Below, in pieces: positions 25,848 through 34,540 of a stretch of DNA of 64,000 bases. The stretch covers positions 46,181-110,180 of the forward strand of contig NZ_JAMQAW010000007.1 in NCBI RefSeq assembly GCF_023701525.1, written 5' to 3'. The DNA is from Streptomyces albipurpureus (GTDB lineage Bacteria > Actinomycetota > Actinomycetes > Streptomycetales > Streptomycetaceae). The position numbers and the translations under genes are program-made. Numbering within the stretch: position 1 is the stretch's first letter; each line of letters opens with the position of its first letter. A model generated the notes under the pieces. That model searched no databases and was not told where the DNA came from. It was given only the letters and a program-made list of their open reading frames with translations.

Positions 25848-26383
25848 TCAGGCTGGCTGGAAGGAGAAGGAGTCGTTGCGTGACCCCGAGCCCCAGTAGT
25901 TGCAGGGGTGGGTGATGATCTCGCGCCGTCACCGGTGCTGGCGTCCCGTACATGCAGGCAAAGGCTTGCCTGACCGTTCATGTGGAGCGTGTTGATGACT
26001 TCACCCGCCCAGGGGTGGTGGGCGGTGAACTGGAAGTGCTGTTGCCTGCCGTGGTGGCAGTCCTCCTGGGTCACGTGTCCGTTCGCACAAGGGCTTGAGT
26101 GGCGGGTGAGGCACTTCCCAGTGAACGTCTTGATGAAGTAGGTCCCGGCCTCGTTCGCGTACTCGTAGATACCGAAGCGCTGGGCCCCGCGGTCGACACA
26201 GGTGTTCTGCACCGGAATCGCGCCGTTGCTGGTGGACGCGTTCTGGATGGCCAGGCACCTGCCCGAATGCGCCGCCCTCACCTTGTAGACGCCGGGCGTG
26301 GGAGCCGCCTGGGCCGGAGCGGCGGACACGGTCAGAATTAGCGCGGCGGCGGTGGAGAGAGCCGCGACGAGACGTTTGCGCAC
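25848..26383 (-). pseudogene. Secreted RICIN-type beta-trefoil protein, one frameshift
   Basis: GTG 26383 has GGAGG 8 nt upstream. A Sec signal peptide (VRKRLVAALSTAAALILTVS then APAQA) is followed by one ricin-type lectin domain with SGRCLAIQNAST, TGKCLTRHS and a C-terminal C-x-W-type repeat. At about 25922 one base appears to be missing: the natural end EIITHPCNYWGSGSR, NDSFSFQPA and TGA 25848 is only reached in the next frame. Ricin domains bind carbohydrate outside the cell. The break may be decay or a sequencing error; read without correction, the frame runs on into unrelated sequence. Confidence 0.75.
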
Positions 26384-26959
26384 GAGGGAGACCTCCGAGG
26401 AGACAAGGGTGAGGGCGGCACCGGCCCGGATAGTCGGACCGTATGCCCGTGTCACTCCTCAGGCGATCCCTCGTACGGGGGGGGCCGGTGGACCGGTGCA
26501 TTGACACTCACGAGGGCGCCTCCCCCACCCTGCCCTCCGCCATACCCCGGCACTCGGGACGCCGCGGACCGTATGGCAGCCCTACCTCTGATGCCGACAG
26601 GACAGCCTGGCGAAGGCCGAGCGGGCGGGCAGTGCGGAGAGCTCGCGGACCTCTTCGCGGCACTGCCGCCCGGCGCCAAGGTCGAGGCGCTGGATCGGTG
26701 CTACGGGGCGAGACGGGGCGCCCGGTGCTGGAGGACCCGGCCCGGCGGCACGGTGGATGAGACGGCGTCCTCACAGGTTCACAGCCTGATAGGACGCGCG
26801 TCTGCCTCGCGTTCTGGGGTGTGAGGCTCATAGCCTCACAGGCTCGGGCTCACGTGTCACCAGGTACGTGACGTTTCCCTTGGGTTGCTTGGATGGGCTG
26901 AAAGCGGGAACTGGGTCACGGCCCCGCGTCGCTGTCGCGCTGTGCGCGTTCTCCAGGTC
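26384..26959. other. Intergenic, no gene seen
   Basis: About 575 bp. It includes the promoter region of the ricin-like gene. Frames in 26500-26820 show no start with a ribosome binding site and no recognised family. Confidence 0.35.
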
Positions 26960-27727
26960 ATGGAGCTTGTACTCGAAGAGTCCGCGGTGACCATCAAGGT
27001 GGTGTCCGTGGGCGGTAAGCGGATGTCGAAGGCGAACTACAGCCAGCTGCCGCGCTGCAGCCTGCTGGACGACCAGGAGTGCGTGGTGCGGGGCCGGCCC
27101 TGGGGCATCGTGGTCGAGCCGAAGTGCTGCCAGTCCATGCACGCGCGCGGGCTGTCCCACTGGCACGTCCTGTCCGAGCGCGAGGGTGAGTCGGCCGTCT
27201 GGGACGTGCGGCAGGAACCCGGCGCGGCCCCGTACAATCTACGCCCCGGCGGCCCTTGCGAGCCGGACTCCCGCGTCGACAGCGATTTCGCCGACGCCTG
27301 CGCGCTGCAGAGCCACCAGGGCATCACCAACTTCTTCCAGGGCCAGATGTTCGGCCTGATCCGCGACGACCAGATCAAAACGACGATCGAGGACACCACG
27401 GTCCACCTAACGTGCTCCCCTGCCGTCCCTAAACTGCGCACCGCCAGGAAGGAGTACGGACAGGACCGCCCCGCGGGCGAGCCCCTCGTACTACTCCATG
27501 GGCGAGGTTCCTCCCTCTGCCGCCAAGGATGCTGAGGAAGCCGCGCGGGAGCTGAAAGACGCCGAAGAGGCCCTCACGCAGCTGTGTTGCCCCACGCGAG
27601 CGCGAGGCTCGGGACCTGTACGCGGACCTGGTCGAGGATGTCCGCCGGATCAAGCGAGCCCGGGTGAACTACACCGAGGCCCTGAAGACGGTCGGCCGAC
27701 TCCCCCCAAGTCTTCCTGGACGCCTGA
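26960..27727 (+). pseudogene. Unknown conserved protein with several frameshifts
   Basis: ATG 26960 opens MELVLEESAVTIKVVSVGGK and runs through SLLDDQECVVRGRPWGIVVE and SHQGITNFFQGQMFGLIRDD. At about 27480 coding passes to a second frame (YYSMGEVPPSAAKDAEEAAR, ELKDAEEALTQL), at about 27585 to a third (EREARDLYADLVEDVRRIKR, ALKTVGRLPP), and the natural end QVFLDA needs one more shift to TGA 27727. The tail forms a long charged coiled-coil-like helix. I do not recognise the family. Confidence 0.55.
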
Positions 27728-28003
27728 CTCGCGCCGGTGCCCCTCGTCCCAACGTTCGGAGCGTGATCGTGCCTGTGTATCGAGGAAACCGCTCGCCGCT
27801 GGTGATTGCTCACCGGGACGTGGTCCGGCTTCGGGGGGCAACCCGCGGCGCCGCCATCCCGCAGCAACTCCTCGCGCTACCCGGCCCCGTCGTCGCTCCC
27901 CCTGCCCGGTATCGCGTCGATATCTTGGTACTTCCCGAGCTGCCGCCCTAGAGAACGACCCCGCTCCGGATCGGGTTCACCGTGGTCTCAAATCCGGTGA
28001 ACA

Positions 28004-28345
28004 TCACGATGAAGGGGATTCGCGGGCCGGGATGCGCGGCAGCGCCTTCAAGACCCTTGGCAGATCACGGGGTTCCGCCCGGCTCACGGCGATCACGGCA
28101 ACGGCCGCAAGGCCGATCACGGTTGCCAACGCCGCGTACGAGAGCACAAGATGCGGGTCACGAAGCCCCACGCGGGGATCATGCCTGGAGCACTCAAGCT
28201 CACCCTCCGGCTGCCGCAGCTCCTCGACCGAGGCAGCCGCGAGTGCAGCCCGTTGAGTGTCCGTACCCGCTCTTTGATGCGCTTGGGTAGGGGAGGAAGA
28301 GAAGCGAGGGTCCGTGCCCCACGCCTGGTACGTAGTCATCTCCAC
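28004..28345 (-). CDS. Small membrane protein with cytoplasmic N-terminus
   Basis: Start GTG 28345 or ATG 28339 (GGAG directly upstream of the ATG). About 112 residues: a hydrophilic N-terminus (MTTYQAWGTDPRFSSSPTQA) with a helical stretch (RAALAAASVEELRQPEGELE), then one membrane helix (LVLSYAALATVIGLAAVAVI) and a basic tail. The frame extends upstream but loses coding character. It is divergent from the gene at 28778. Function unknown. Confidence 0.5.
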   Translation of the reverse strand: MEMTTYQAWGTDPRFSSSPTQAHQRAGTDTQRAALAAASVEELRQPEGELECSRHDPRVGLRDPHLVLSYAALATVIGLAAVAVIAVSRAEPRDLPRVLKALPRIPARESPSS

Positions 28346-28777
28346 ATCATGACGGACCCGACCACCGCCCCCGGATCGCGCGACTGGTCGCCGCAGTCCG
28401 CCCTTCCGTCTCAGCGAGTCTGCATCAGATCTGAACTCCCCGGTTCGCCGCCCGCTCGGCATCGTTCTTCGGGTACGGGTACGGGTAGTTGTGACCGAGC
28501 GGTTCAGTTGGGGAGTTGAGCAAGGGGTACGGCCTGAGAGCCCAGAAGGGCCCCAGCCACCGCTTCGTCGGCTGGAATCCAAGATCCGCCGGTCCTTGTC
28601 CGCATACGCTCGACGGGAGTGACGCCCACCGCCCCGAAGGAGGCCAGTGAGCCTTGACGGTCTCTTCGTCATACGGAGGGAGATCATGCTCTCCACCGCC
28701 AGCTGAACACCGCCTTTCGGACCAACTGAGGGTGCGCCCCGTCCTTCCCAACCGGGACGAGGACGTGGCGCCATCTC
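28346..28777. other. Divergent intergenic region, no gene seen
   Basis: About 430 bp between divergently oriented genes at 28345 and 28778. It should contain promoters for both. No clear inverted repeat was noted. Confidence 0.3.
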
Positions 28778-29290
28778 ATGCAGATCCTCTCCACGGAGCT
28801 ACGCGGCGACCAGCCGTCGCCGATTCTTGACGACGCAGAGACTGCCGACGCCGTCCGCTGCTCGGACGCCGTCCTCAACCGGCTCGGAATCCGCCTGTTC
28901 CTGGAGTACCGCAGCAGGGCGGCATACAAGCGGTATGCCACGCATACGAATTCAGACAGTCCTGAAGGGGATCTAGACGGGTACCGGGCAGAACTGGCGT
29001 CGCGTGAACGAAGCGAGGCGATAGCCGGGTACCGCGGAGTCGCCTGCGACGTGCGGAACCTGATCTTCGCTGCGCGGTACAAGCCGGAACTCATCATCCG
29101 GGACGCGGCGCAGGGAATCGTCGAGGTCGTCAAGAACAAGGAGCACTGCCTGCTCTCCGACCGGCCCGTTACGAGTGCCGGCCTGACCATGGCGGAGCTC
29201 GTCGACTGGTGGGGGTTCCGCGACGGCGAGTACGGCCGCCCCCGTGATGATCAGGTAGACCGGCTGCGCGCCAAGCTCACAACGCAGTGA
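28778..29290 (+). CDS. Hypothetical protein
   Basis: A 170-residue soluble, charged and helical protein (MQILSTELRGDQPSPILDDA at the N-terminus; YRGVACDVRNLIFAARYKPE in the middle; LTMAELVDWWGFRDGEYGRP near the end). Codon bias is that of a real gene. GC is slightly lower than in the catabolic region, in keeping with accessory DNA. No family recognised. Confidence 0.6.
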   Translation: MQILSTELRGDQPSPILDDAETADAVRCSDAVLNRLGIRLFLEYRSRAAYKRYATHTNSDSPEGDLDGYRAELASRERSEAIAGYRGVACDVRNLIFAARYKPELIIRDAAQGIVEVVKNKEHCLLSDRPVTSAGLTMAELVDWWGFRDGEYGRPRDDQVDRLRAKLTTQ

Positions 29291-29573
29291 GAGAGAGGCC
29301 CCAGCCGACGAACCGGATGCTGTTGGCAAATCCGGCCCTGCGTGGCGATGGCCTGCAGAACCCTGTTGGGGATCCGCAGGCCCTTGGCGTGTTCGGGGTG
29401 GGGTTCGGAGCGTTGCACAGACCGGAAACCTCAGAGGAGACCATGCGGGTGGCTCGCGCTATGCTTCCGAAAGGCCCACACCCAGCAGGACCAAACTTCG
29501 CCAGATCAAGTGCTCACTCGCCAACTGAAGCACTCAGCCAAGTAATTGATGCTTGCCAAAAAAGGCTCCGAAT

Positions 29574-30131
29574 TCAGTAGTCGAGATCCAGGTAATCAAT
29601 GTCGTTGATGGCCACTTCCGATAGTCCCGTGGCGCGGGATCCGCCGTCTTGGAAATACACTTCCTTAAACCCTTCAGCGATGATCCCACGCATTTCCTGG
29701 TCGCTGGCTCCTGTTTCGCGGGCGTCGAACAGGCGTTGCGCGTAGGTCGCGGGGAGGCGGACGGTGAGGCGACGGAAGCGGCCGTCGTCGGTCGTGCCGA
29801 CTGGGGCGGTGTAGCCGAACCTGGCGCGGGTCTCGACGGTGATCCCGGTGGTGGCGGCTTCCCTCTGCCGGCGCTTACGGACCTGGGGCTGCCAACGCTG
29901 GCGTACGGCGTCGTCGATCTTCGAGGCGATGTCCTTCGGCGGATGCTTGCGGGCGCCGCGCCGGTAGCGGTTCACCGAGTCAGCGGTGACTCCGAGCTCG
30001 GCCGCGACGGCCTTCGCTGACCCGAGCTGGCGGAGCAGGTAGTTGATACGGCCCTGGAGGGTTTTCGGCGGCTGGCGGGTGAAGTTCTCGCGGTCGGCGC
30101 GCTCGATGGCGTCCTCGATCTCTCCGGCCAC
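29574..30131 (-). CDS. tpg: Telomere terminal protein Tpg
   Basis: A 185-residue protein matching Streptomyces Tpg along its whole length: FTRQPPKTLQGRINYLLRQL, the helix-turn-helix GSAKAVAAELGVTADSVNRY, RWQPQVRKRRQREAA, GITVETRARFGYTAP and the C-terminal YFQDGG and DIDYLDLDY. Tpg is covalently attached to the 5' ends of linear replicons and primes filling of the telomeric overhang. The GTG start at 30131 lies 3 nt after the tap stop, so the two are translationally coupled. Its presence shows this DNA is, or derives from, a linear replicon. Confidence 0.93.
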   Translation of the reverse strand: MAGEIEDAIERADRENFTRQPPKTLQGRINYLLRQLGSAKAVAAELGVTADSVNRYRRGARKHPPKDIASKIDDAVRQRWQPQVRKRRQREAATTGITVETRARFGYTAPVGTTDDGRFRRLTVRLPATYAQRLFDARETGASDQEMRGIIAEGFKEVYFQDGGSRATGLSEVAINDIDYLDLDY

Positions 30132-30134
30132 GGG

Positions 30135-32264
30135 TCACTCTCCTTCGTCGAGGACGGCGTCGTGGCCGTCGCCCTTGATGTGGCGGGCGGGGTTGAGGCC
30201 CTGCTCCATGAGGTCGACCGCCCACAGCATCGGCTGCACCCCTTCGAGCTTCGCCAGGCCCGGCGTGGGGCCGAGACGGAACCCACCCGGCTGCGGCTTA
30301 CCCGAGGCGGCGTAGGGGAGGAAGTCCAACGGCGATGCGCCTGGGGAGGGGTAGACGACGCAGTCGGAGAGCACGGCGAGCGGGTACAGGCCCGTCATCG
30401 CGGCCATGTTGCGCAGTTTGCGGTGCATGTTGACCCGCGCCTTGCTGATGACGGCGGCCCTGATGTCGGGGCGCCAGGTCGGCCGCTGGAGGGCCGGCCA
30501 CGTTTCGCCCTCCTTGTAGTGGCGGCCCTGCGGGCGCTCCCTGAGCTTGCCGACTCCGCCCTTCACGGTCGCCTTGATCGCGGACAGGACGGCGTTCAGC
30601 GCCGGGTCGACCTGCTTGTGTTGCTCCATCGCTGCCAGGAACTCGACATCGGTGAGGTCCTTGGTGACGCCGAGGTCGGCGAGGGTGTCGACGTAGGCGG
30701 TCTTGAGCCGGTCGTGCCAGGGATCCAGATACGCGCCGGTTTCCCGCCGCAGGTACGCCTCGATGGGTTCGACGTTGTGGCCGAGCTCTTGGGCGTAGGC
30801 GACGGTGTGCGTCTGATACCAGGCAGGGCCGGTCGGGCGGGTGCCGTCCGGGGTGAACGGTGAGGGCAGGCGCGGGTCCAGCTCGATCCCGGAGAGGTCG
30901 GCCAGCCAGGAGCCGGGGATCTTCGGGTTGAACTTCGGGGCGTGGAAGTGATCGGGCGCGCTCAGACCCACCGTGAGGCGGGCTGCGGCCGCGAGGAACG
31001 CGGTGTTGAGGTCCAGGCCGACCGCGTAGGGCAGCAGGCACTCCTCATCGGTGAGGAGGCCGACATCGCGCACCCACTGATACGCCTCCTCGTTGAGGAA
31101 GCCGCCCGTCCAGCCGGAGTTCACGACGACGGGGTGTTCGGGGGTGGCCTCCGGCGGCGCCGGGTCCATCGGCTCCGTCCCCAGCGAGCCCGCGTTGTAG
31201 CCGGACACCCAGTTCCCGGAATTACGGTCCTGCACGGCCTTCGTCGGCGGGCGCAGCGCGGTCATCAGCTCCAGCCCTGAAACGGCTGTGGAGCCGCGCG
31301 GGGTGATGACCCGGGTCGCGTAGACCCCGAGGACGCGGGCGATGTCGGCTGGCTCCATCTCGCTCACGCCGGGCCAGGAGCGGGGATCGAGCGCGTCCCA
31401 GGAGAGGACGGCGAGTTGCACGCATGTGCGCTGGCCAGCGGTCGCCTTGCGGTAGATCCGGGCCCAGGGGCCGAACCCGCGCTGCGTCAACTGCCAACGG
31501 GCCTTGGTGACCTGCTTGACGATCGGGTGGTCCTCGGGCAGGCGCAGGGAGCGGCGCTGCTCGTGTCCCTCCAACTGTTCGGGTAGCCCGAGCTTCACTG
31601 CGGCCGAGGCGGTGAGGACGATGAGTGGGTCGGAGTCCTTGCCGTACCGGTTCAGCTTGGCGGCGCCGATGCCGGACTCCTTCAGGGTCCACTCCACCAG
31701 CTGCGGGACGGTGGTCGCCGGGCAGTCGAGGACGATCCCGTCGACGCCGTACGCGGAGCCGTCGCCATCGAGGACGGCGAGCGGGCCGTGCGGGAACCGC
31801 GGGTCGGTCGCGGGCTTGGCGGCCTTCTTCGCCGCGGGGCGGCGGGACGACGTCGCCGGGCGCGCGGCCGGACGGGCAGGGCGCTCGGCCGAGGCGATAG
31901 GCGCTTCGACCGCTGCGGCGGTCTCCGTCTCGGGCGTGGTCGGCCTGGCGAACGTCTCCGGTACCGAGGCGGGCTGCGGTTCGACCACGCGGGCCGGTGC
32001 GGCGGGAGCCGCGTGGGCGGGGTACTTCGCGGCCCACCCGTTCAGGAGCCGCTGGTACGCCTCCAGCCGCGGCGACTTCGGCTCGGAGCGGCCGTTCTCG
32101 TAGTTCTTCACCGTTTGCGTCGTCGTCTTCAACGCAGTCGCGAGGCGGGCCTGAGTGATACCGGCGGCCTCACGCAATCGGGCACGTTCCGCCGGGGGCG
32201 GGAGCTGCGGCTCCTCCGCCAACAGGGCGTCGATGTTCGCGAACAGCTCTTCCTCGGATGCCAT
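30135..32264 (-). CDS. tap: Telomere-associated protein Tap
   Basis: A 709-residue protein. It starts MASEEELFANIDALLAEEPQ then PPPAERARLREAAG, with an Xre-type helix-turn-helix (QARLATALKTTTQTVKNYEN). An Ala/Pro-rich linker (about residues 75-150) separates this from the large conserved Tap domain (FPHGPLAVLDGDGSAYGVDG, YNAGSLGTEPMDP, RVNMHRKLRNMAAMTGLYPL). Tap binds the 3' telomeric overhang and recruits Tpg. ATG 32264 has GGAGG upstream. It is first in the tap-tpg operon; a helix-turn-helix regulator of this type may also autoregulate. Confidence 0.93.
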   Translation of the reverse strand: MASEEELFANIDALLAEEPQLPPPAERARLREAAGITQARLATALKTTTQTVKNYENGRSEPKSPRLEAYQRLLNGWAAKYPAHAAPAAPARVVEPQPASVPETFARPTTPETETAAAVEAPIASAERPARPAARPATSSRRPAAKKAAKPATDPRFPHGPLAVLDGDGSAYGVDGIVLDCPATTVPQLVEWTLKESGIGAAKLNRYGKDSDPLIVLTASAAVKLGLPEQLEGHEQRRSLRLPEDHPIVKQVTKARWQLTQRGFGPWARIYRKATAGQRTCVQLAVLSWDALDPRSWPGVSEMEPADIARVLGVYATRVITPRGSTAVSGLELMTALRPPTKAVQDRNSGNWVSGYNAGSLGTEPMDPAPPEATPEHPVVVNSGWTGGFLNEEAYQWVRDVGLLTDEECLLPYAVGLDLNTAFLAAAARLTVGLSAPDHFHAPKFNPKIPGSWLADLSGIELDPRLPSPFTPDGTRPTGPAWYQTHTVAYAQELGHNVEPIEAYLRRETGAYLDPWHDRLKTAYVDTLADLGVTKDLTDVEFLAAMEQHKQVDPALNAVLSAIKATVKGGVGKLRERPQGRHYKEGETWPALQRPTWRPDIRAAVISKARVNMHRKLRNMAAMTGLYPLAVLSDCVVYPSPGASPLDFLPYAASGKPQPGGFRLGPTPGLAKLEGVQPMLWAVDLMEQGLNPARHIKGDGHDAVLDEGE

Positions 32265-32405
32265 ATCTGCGTACCTCCACTCCAGACTCTAGCAGAATTT
32301 ACCCTGATATTTATCCATATCTTTAACCCGATTGGATTGAATAGGCGGTGCAGTGCTGCCGGGTCGGGAGGTGCAGGTAAATCGAACAGAAGTATGTTTT
32401 CGGCC
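32265..32405. promoter_or_regulatory. AT-rich divergent promoter region of tap
   Basis: The lowest-GC stretch in this part, centred at 32295-32345, between tap and the rightward gene at 32406. It contains the imperfect inverted repeat GATAT-TTATCC-ATATC (32306-32321) and, on the tap strand, a TAGAGT -10-like hexamer at 32286-32291. Candidate tap promoter and operator. Confidence 0.45.
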
Positions 32406-32852
32406 ATGGCTGATACCGACTTTCCCCACGACCTACGCGACGCACAGGCCCGGCTTCACCAGACGAGGGCCGCGTATGAGGAGTTGTGTCGCACGCTGCC
32501 GTGTTCGGTCGAGCCCGCAGGGGGCTGGGAAGGCGACAAACAACTTCACAGTGACCGACGCTCCGGTACGCCGACCAGCCCCGGCAACACCGACCAACAG
32601 AAAGAGGAAAAGGCGCGGCTACGCGATCTGCTGTTGGAGTTGTCGACCATCCTGGCGACGCACGAGTTCTGGCAGACGCTGCGCGGACCGGGGTGGGTGG
32701 CTGCCCGGATGGAACTCAAGCAGAACACCCCTCGGGCCTGCTGCAGATACGGACTGAGTGCTGCGCCCGGCCCGCCCGACACCGAGCAGCAGTTGGAGAC
32801 GCTGCGTTTCCTGCGTGCGCCGGGTCCAGGCCCAGGAGCTCGCGCGGACTGA
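32406..32852 (+). CDS. Conserved hypothetical helical protein
   Basis: ATG 32406. A 148-residue protein: MADTDFPHDLRDAQARLHQT, AYEELCRTLPCSVEP, KARLRDLLLELSTILATHEF. It resembles a common Streptomyces hypothetical type (DFP-DL-AQ-LHQ-RA and LPWSVEP followed by ELEL-AA-THEFW). The last 45 residues (after RMELKQ) are Pro/Gly-rich and look out of place, so the original C-terminus may have been lost by a frameshift. Divergent from tap. Confidence 0.6.
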   Translation: MADTDFPHDLRDAQARLHQTRAAYEELCRTLPCSVEPAGGWEGDKQLHSDRRSGTPTSPGNTDQQKEEKARLRDLLLELSTILATHEFWQTLRGPGWVAARMELKQNTPRACCRYGLSAAPGPPDTEQQLETLRFLRAPGPGPGARAD

Positions 32853-32928
32853 ACGCTGGATACCGAAAGCCGAACAGCGCGCCGGCCGCGATAGTCAGCC
32901 CGGCCCCGGTCGGTCGGTTGACCGTCTG

Positions 32929-33245
32929 GCCCGCGTTGGCACCGCACCGGTACCCCCGCCAAGATCGAAGCCGGACGCTGCCTGCGCCTCTACCCCCGCA
33001 ACCGGATCCTCGCCGCCATCGCCGCCGCCACCAGGCTTCCCTACGGCGACCTCCACCGCTACGCCCACTCCGCTCACCCCGCCGTCCGCTGGAACTACCT
33101 CCCCTCCCTCGAACGCCACCTCTCCCCACCCCACTTCACCCCCGACAGCCTCCTGTTCGGCCCCGGGTCCGTCGCCGCCCGCCACCACCACGCGCTCTCC
33201 AACCCCACCCCGGCCGCGCCGGACAGAACCACCTCCACCATGTGA
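32929..33245 (+). pseudogene. Coding fragment without a start
   Basis: Open frame of about 105 codons with strong coding bias but no ATG/GTG near its beginning: RWHRTGTPAKIEAGRCLRLY, NRILAAIAAATRLPYGDLHR, WNYLPSLERHLSPP, then TMS-like ending TTSTM and TGA. It ends just before a strong terminator, consistent with a genuine 3' end. The 5' part has been lost. Family not recognised. Confidence 0.45.
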
Positions 33246-33263
33246 CCGCGCCACGGACACGCT

Positions 33264-33304
33264 TGCGGCCCCAGACCCGATGCTGCTCGGGGTCTGGGGC
33301 CGCA
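33264..33304. terminator. Bidirectional terminator
   Basis: A 15-bp perfect stem with arms GCGGCCCCAGACCC/GGGTCTGGGGCCGC plus one T-A pair and an 11-nt loop, between the rightward fragment ending at 33245 and the leftward coiled-coil gene ending at 33325. Confidence 0.85.
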
Positions 33305-33324
33305 GCCGTTGTATGGGACCGGTG

Positions 33325-33687
33325 TCAGCGAGCGTCCGGGTCCTCGCCGACCAGTTGGGACAGCAGCTCGATGATCTGTGCCTGGTTGCGGTCCACCTTG
33401 ACGTTCAGATTCCGCACCTCCCCGGCGAGAGAGTCGATCTTCTGGTCCAGGCCGCCGATCCGGTCATCGAGGCCGCCGACCTTCTCGTCGAGGTTGCTGA
33501 CCTTCTGGTCGAGATTGCCCACCTGAAGACGCAGAGCGGTCAGGTCCGACTTGACGATCCCGAACTCGCGGTCCGTCTTCTCCTGGGCCTGCTCGTAGCG
33601 CCGGGTGAGTGCAGCGATCTCGCTCTGCGCGATGGGCTCCTCGGCCGCCCCGGGCCCTCCTGCCAGATCATGAAAAGACACGGTCAT
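33325..33687 (-). CDS. Coiled-coil protein with tandem heptads
   Basis: A 120-residue protein. After a helical N-terminal part (ALTRRYEQAQEKTDREFGIV) comes a near-perfect heptad array of the form (N/G)LD-x-K(V/I) repeated six or seven times (about residues 55-100), then RNQAQIIELLSQLVGED. This predicts a parallel trimeric or dimeric coiled coil, as in small structural or DNA-tethering proteins. ATG 33687. Function not recognised. Confidence 0.7.
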   Translation of the reverse strand: MTVSFHDLAGGPGAAEEPIAQSEIAALTRRYEQAQEKTDREFGIVKSDLTALRLQVGNLDQKVSNLDEKVGGLDDRIGGLDQKIDSLAGEVRNLNVKVDRNQAQIIELLSQLVGEDPDAR

Positions 33688-33738
33688 CAGGCCCCCGCGA
33701 TACCGCCCTCGATCGGCACCCTAACCCTCCCCACGGAA

Positions 33739-33970
33739 GTGCGACTCCACGACAGCGCTAGGCCAGCATGTGTAGCTCGCGAAAAGCGACCCGCAAGGAG
33801 TCCGCAAGGTCTTCACCGGCCTCGACCGCCTCGCCGACAACCCTCGCCCCGACGGCGCGTTCGGCAGCACCGACGTGCTGCGCATCCACATCGGCTGCTA
33901 CCGCGTCCTCTACGAGATTGACAACCAGATAGTCCGCGTCAGCGTGATCCACCTCGGACGCGTGCGCTGA
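33739..33970 (+). pseudogene. RelE/ParE-type toxin remnant, no antitoxin
   Basis: The C-terminal two thirds (LAKSDPQGVRKVFTGLDRLA, DNPRPDGAFGSTDVLRIHIG, CYRVLYEIDN and VRVSVIHLGRVR) are a clear RelE-superfamily toxin with the YRVLYEI strand and basic C-terminus. A TAG at 33772-33774 interrupts the frame; the probable N-terminus (VRLHDSAR from GTG 33739) is in another frame. No antitoxin gene lies upstream, where the neighbour is the opposite-strand coiled-coil gene. Confidence 0.7.
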
Positions 33971-34192
33971 GCCACAGAAACCAGGGCCGCCCGGCCAACG
34001 CGGGCCCCTTTCTGGTGACTTCCTGGATGCACTGACCTGCCGGGTATCCCGACCGGGTGACTGTCCGGGTCCTCACCTCTGACTGCTCCTACAACCAGCT
34101 CCATCGGTGTTCAGGACACAAATACCCGGAACCCCTGGGCTTACCCGATCCTACGAATGATCAGATCCGACCCGCTTGAAAGGTAGGAAAGC

Positions 34193-34520
34193 TCAGCGCA
34201 GTGCTTGGGCCACGCGCCGACTCAGCCACTCGTCGTGGAGGGCGCCGACCGTTTGCCAGGCTGCGTCGGAGACTTCTTCGGTCTGCGGTTCACCGATGTC
34301 GGCGGTGGTGCGGAAGAGGAACCGGAAGTAGAAGCAGAAGTAGAAGTGCATGGTGGGCGGGCTCGTCCTTGCCTGGGTTGGCGTCGATGGAGGTGGATGC
34401 CGATGTGAAGCTGGGTCTCGCCGTGCGGGGGCTCCGTGCCGCCCGGGGGGGGCACGCGCGGGATCTGCCATCCGGCACCGTGCGGGCACCCGGTGTACGG
34501 GAACTCGACCCAAGGGCGTC
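34193..34520 (-). pseudogene. NUDIX-type remnant with frameshifts and a short repeat expansion
   Basis: The end of the frame (FLFRTTADIGEPQTEEVSDA, then AWQTVGALHDEWLSRRVAQA) resembles the C-terminus of Streptomyces NUDIX proteins. Upstream the matching pieces are in other frames (HIGIHLHR, then DANPGKDEPAHH), and between them a GAAGTA/GAAGCA hexamer-like repeat (about 34313-34350) has inserted a Phe/Tyr-rich stretch. The Nudix box itself is not found, so the N-terminal half is gone. Confidence 0.5.
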
Positions 34521-34540
34521 TCGCACCCCGCAACCGGTTA

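Noticed and set aside
33980..34015. Imperfect hairpin after the RelE remnant as a terminator
   Set aside because: The stem is short and interrupted (GGGCC/GGCCC with mismatches); too weak to list.
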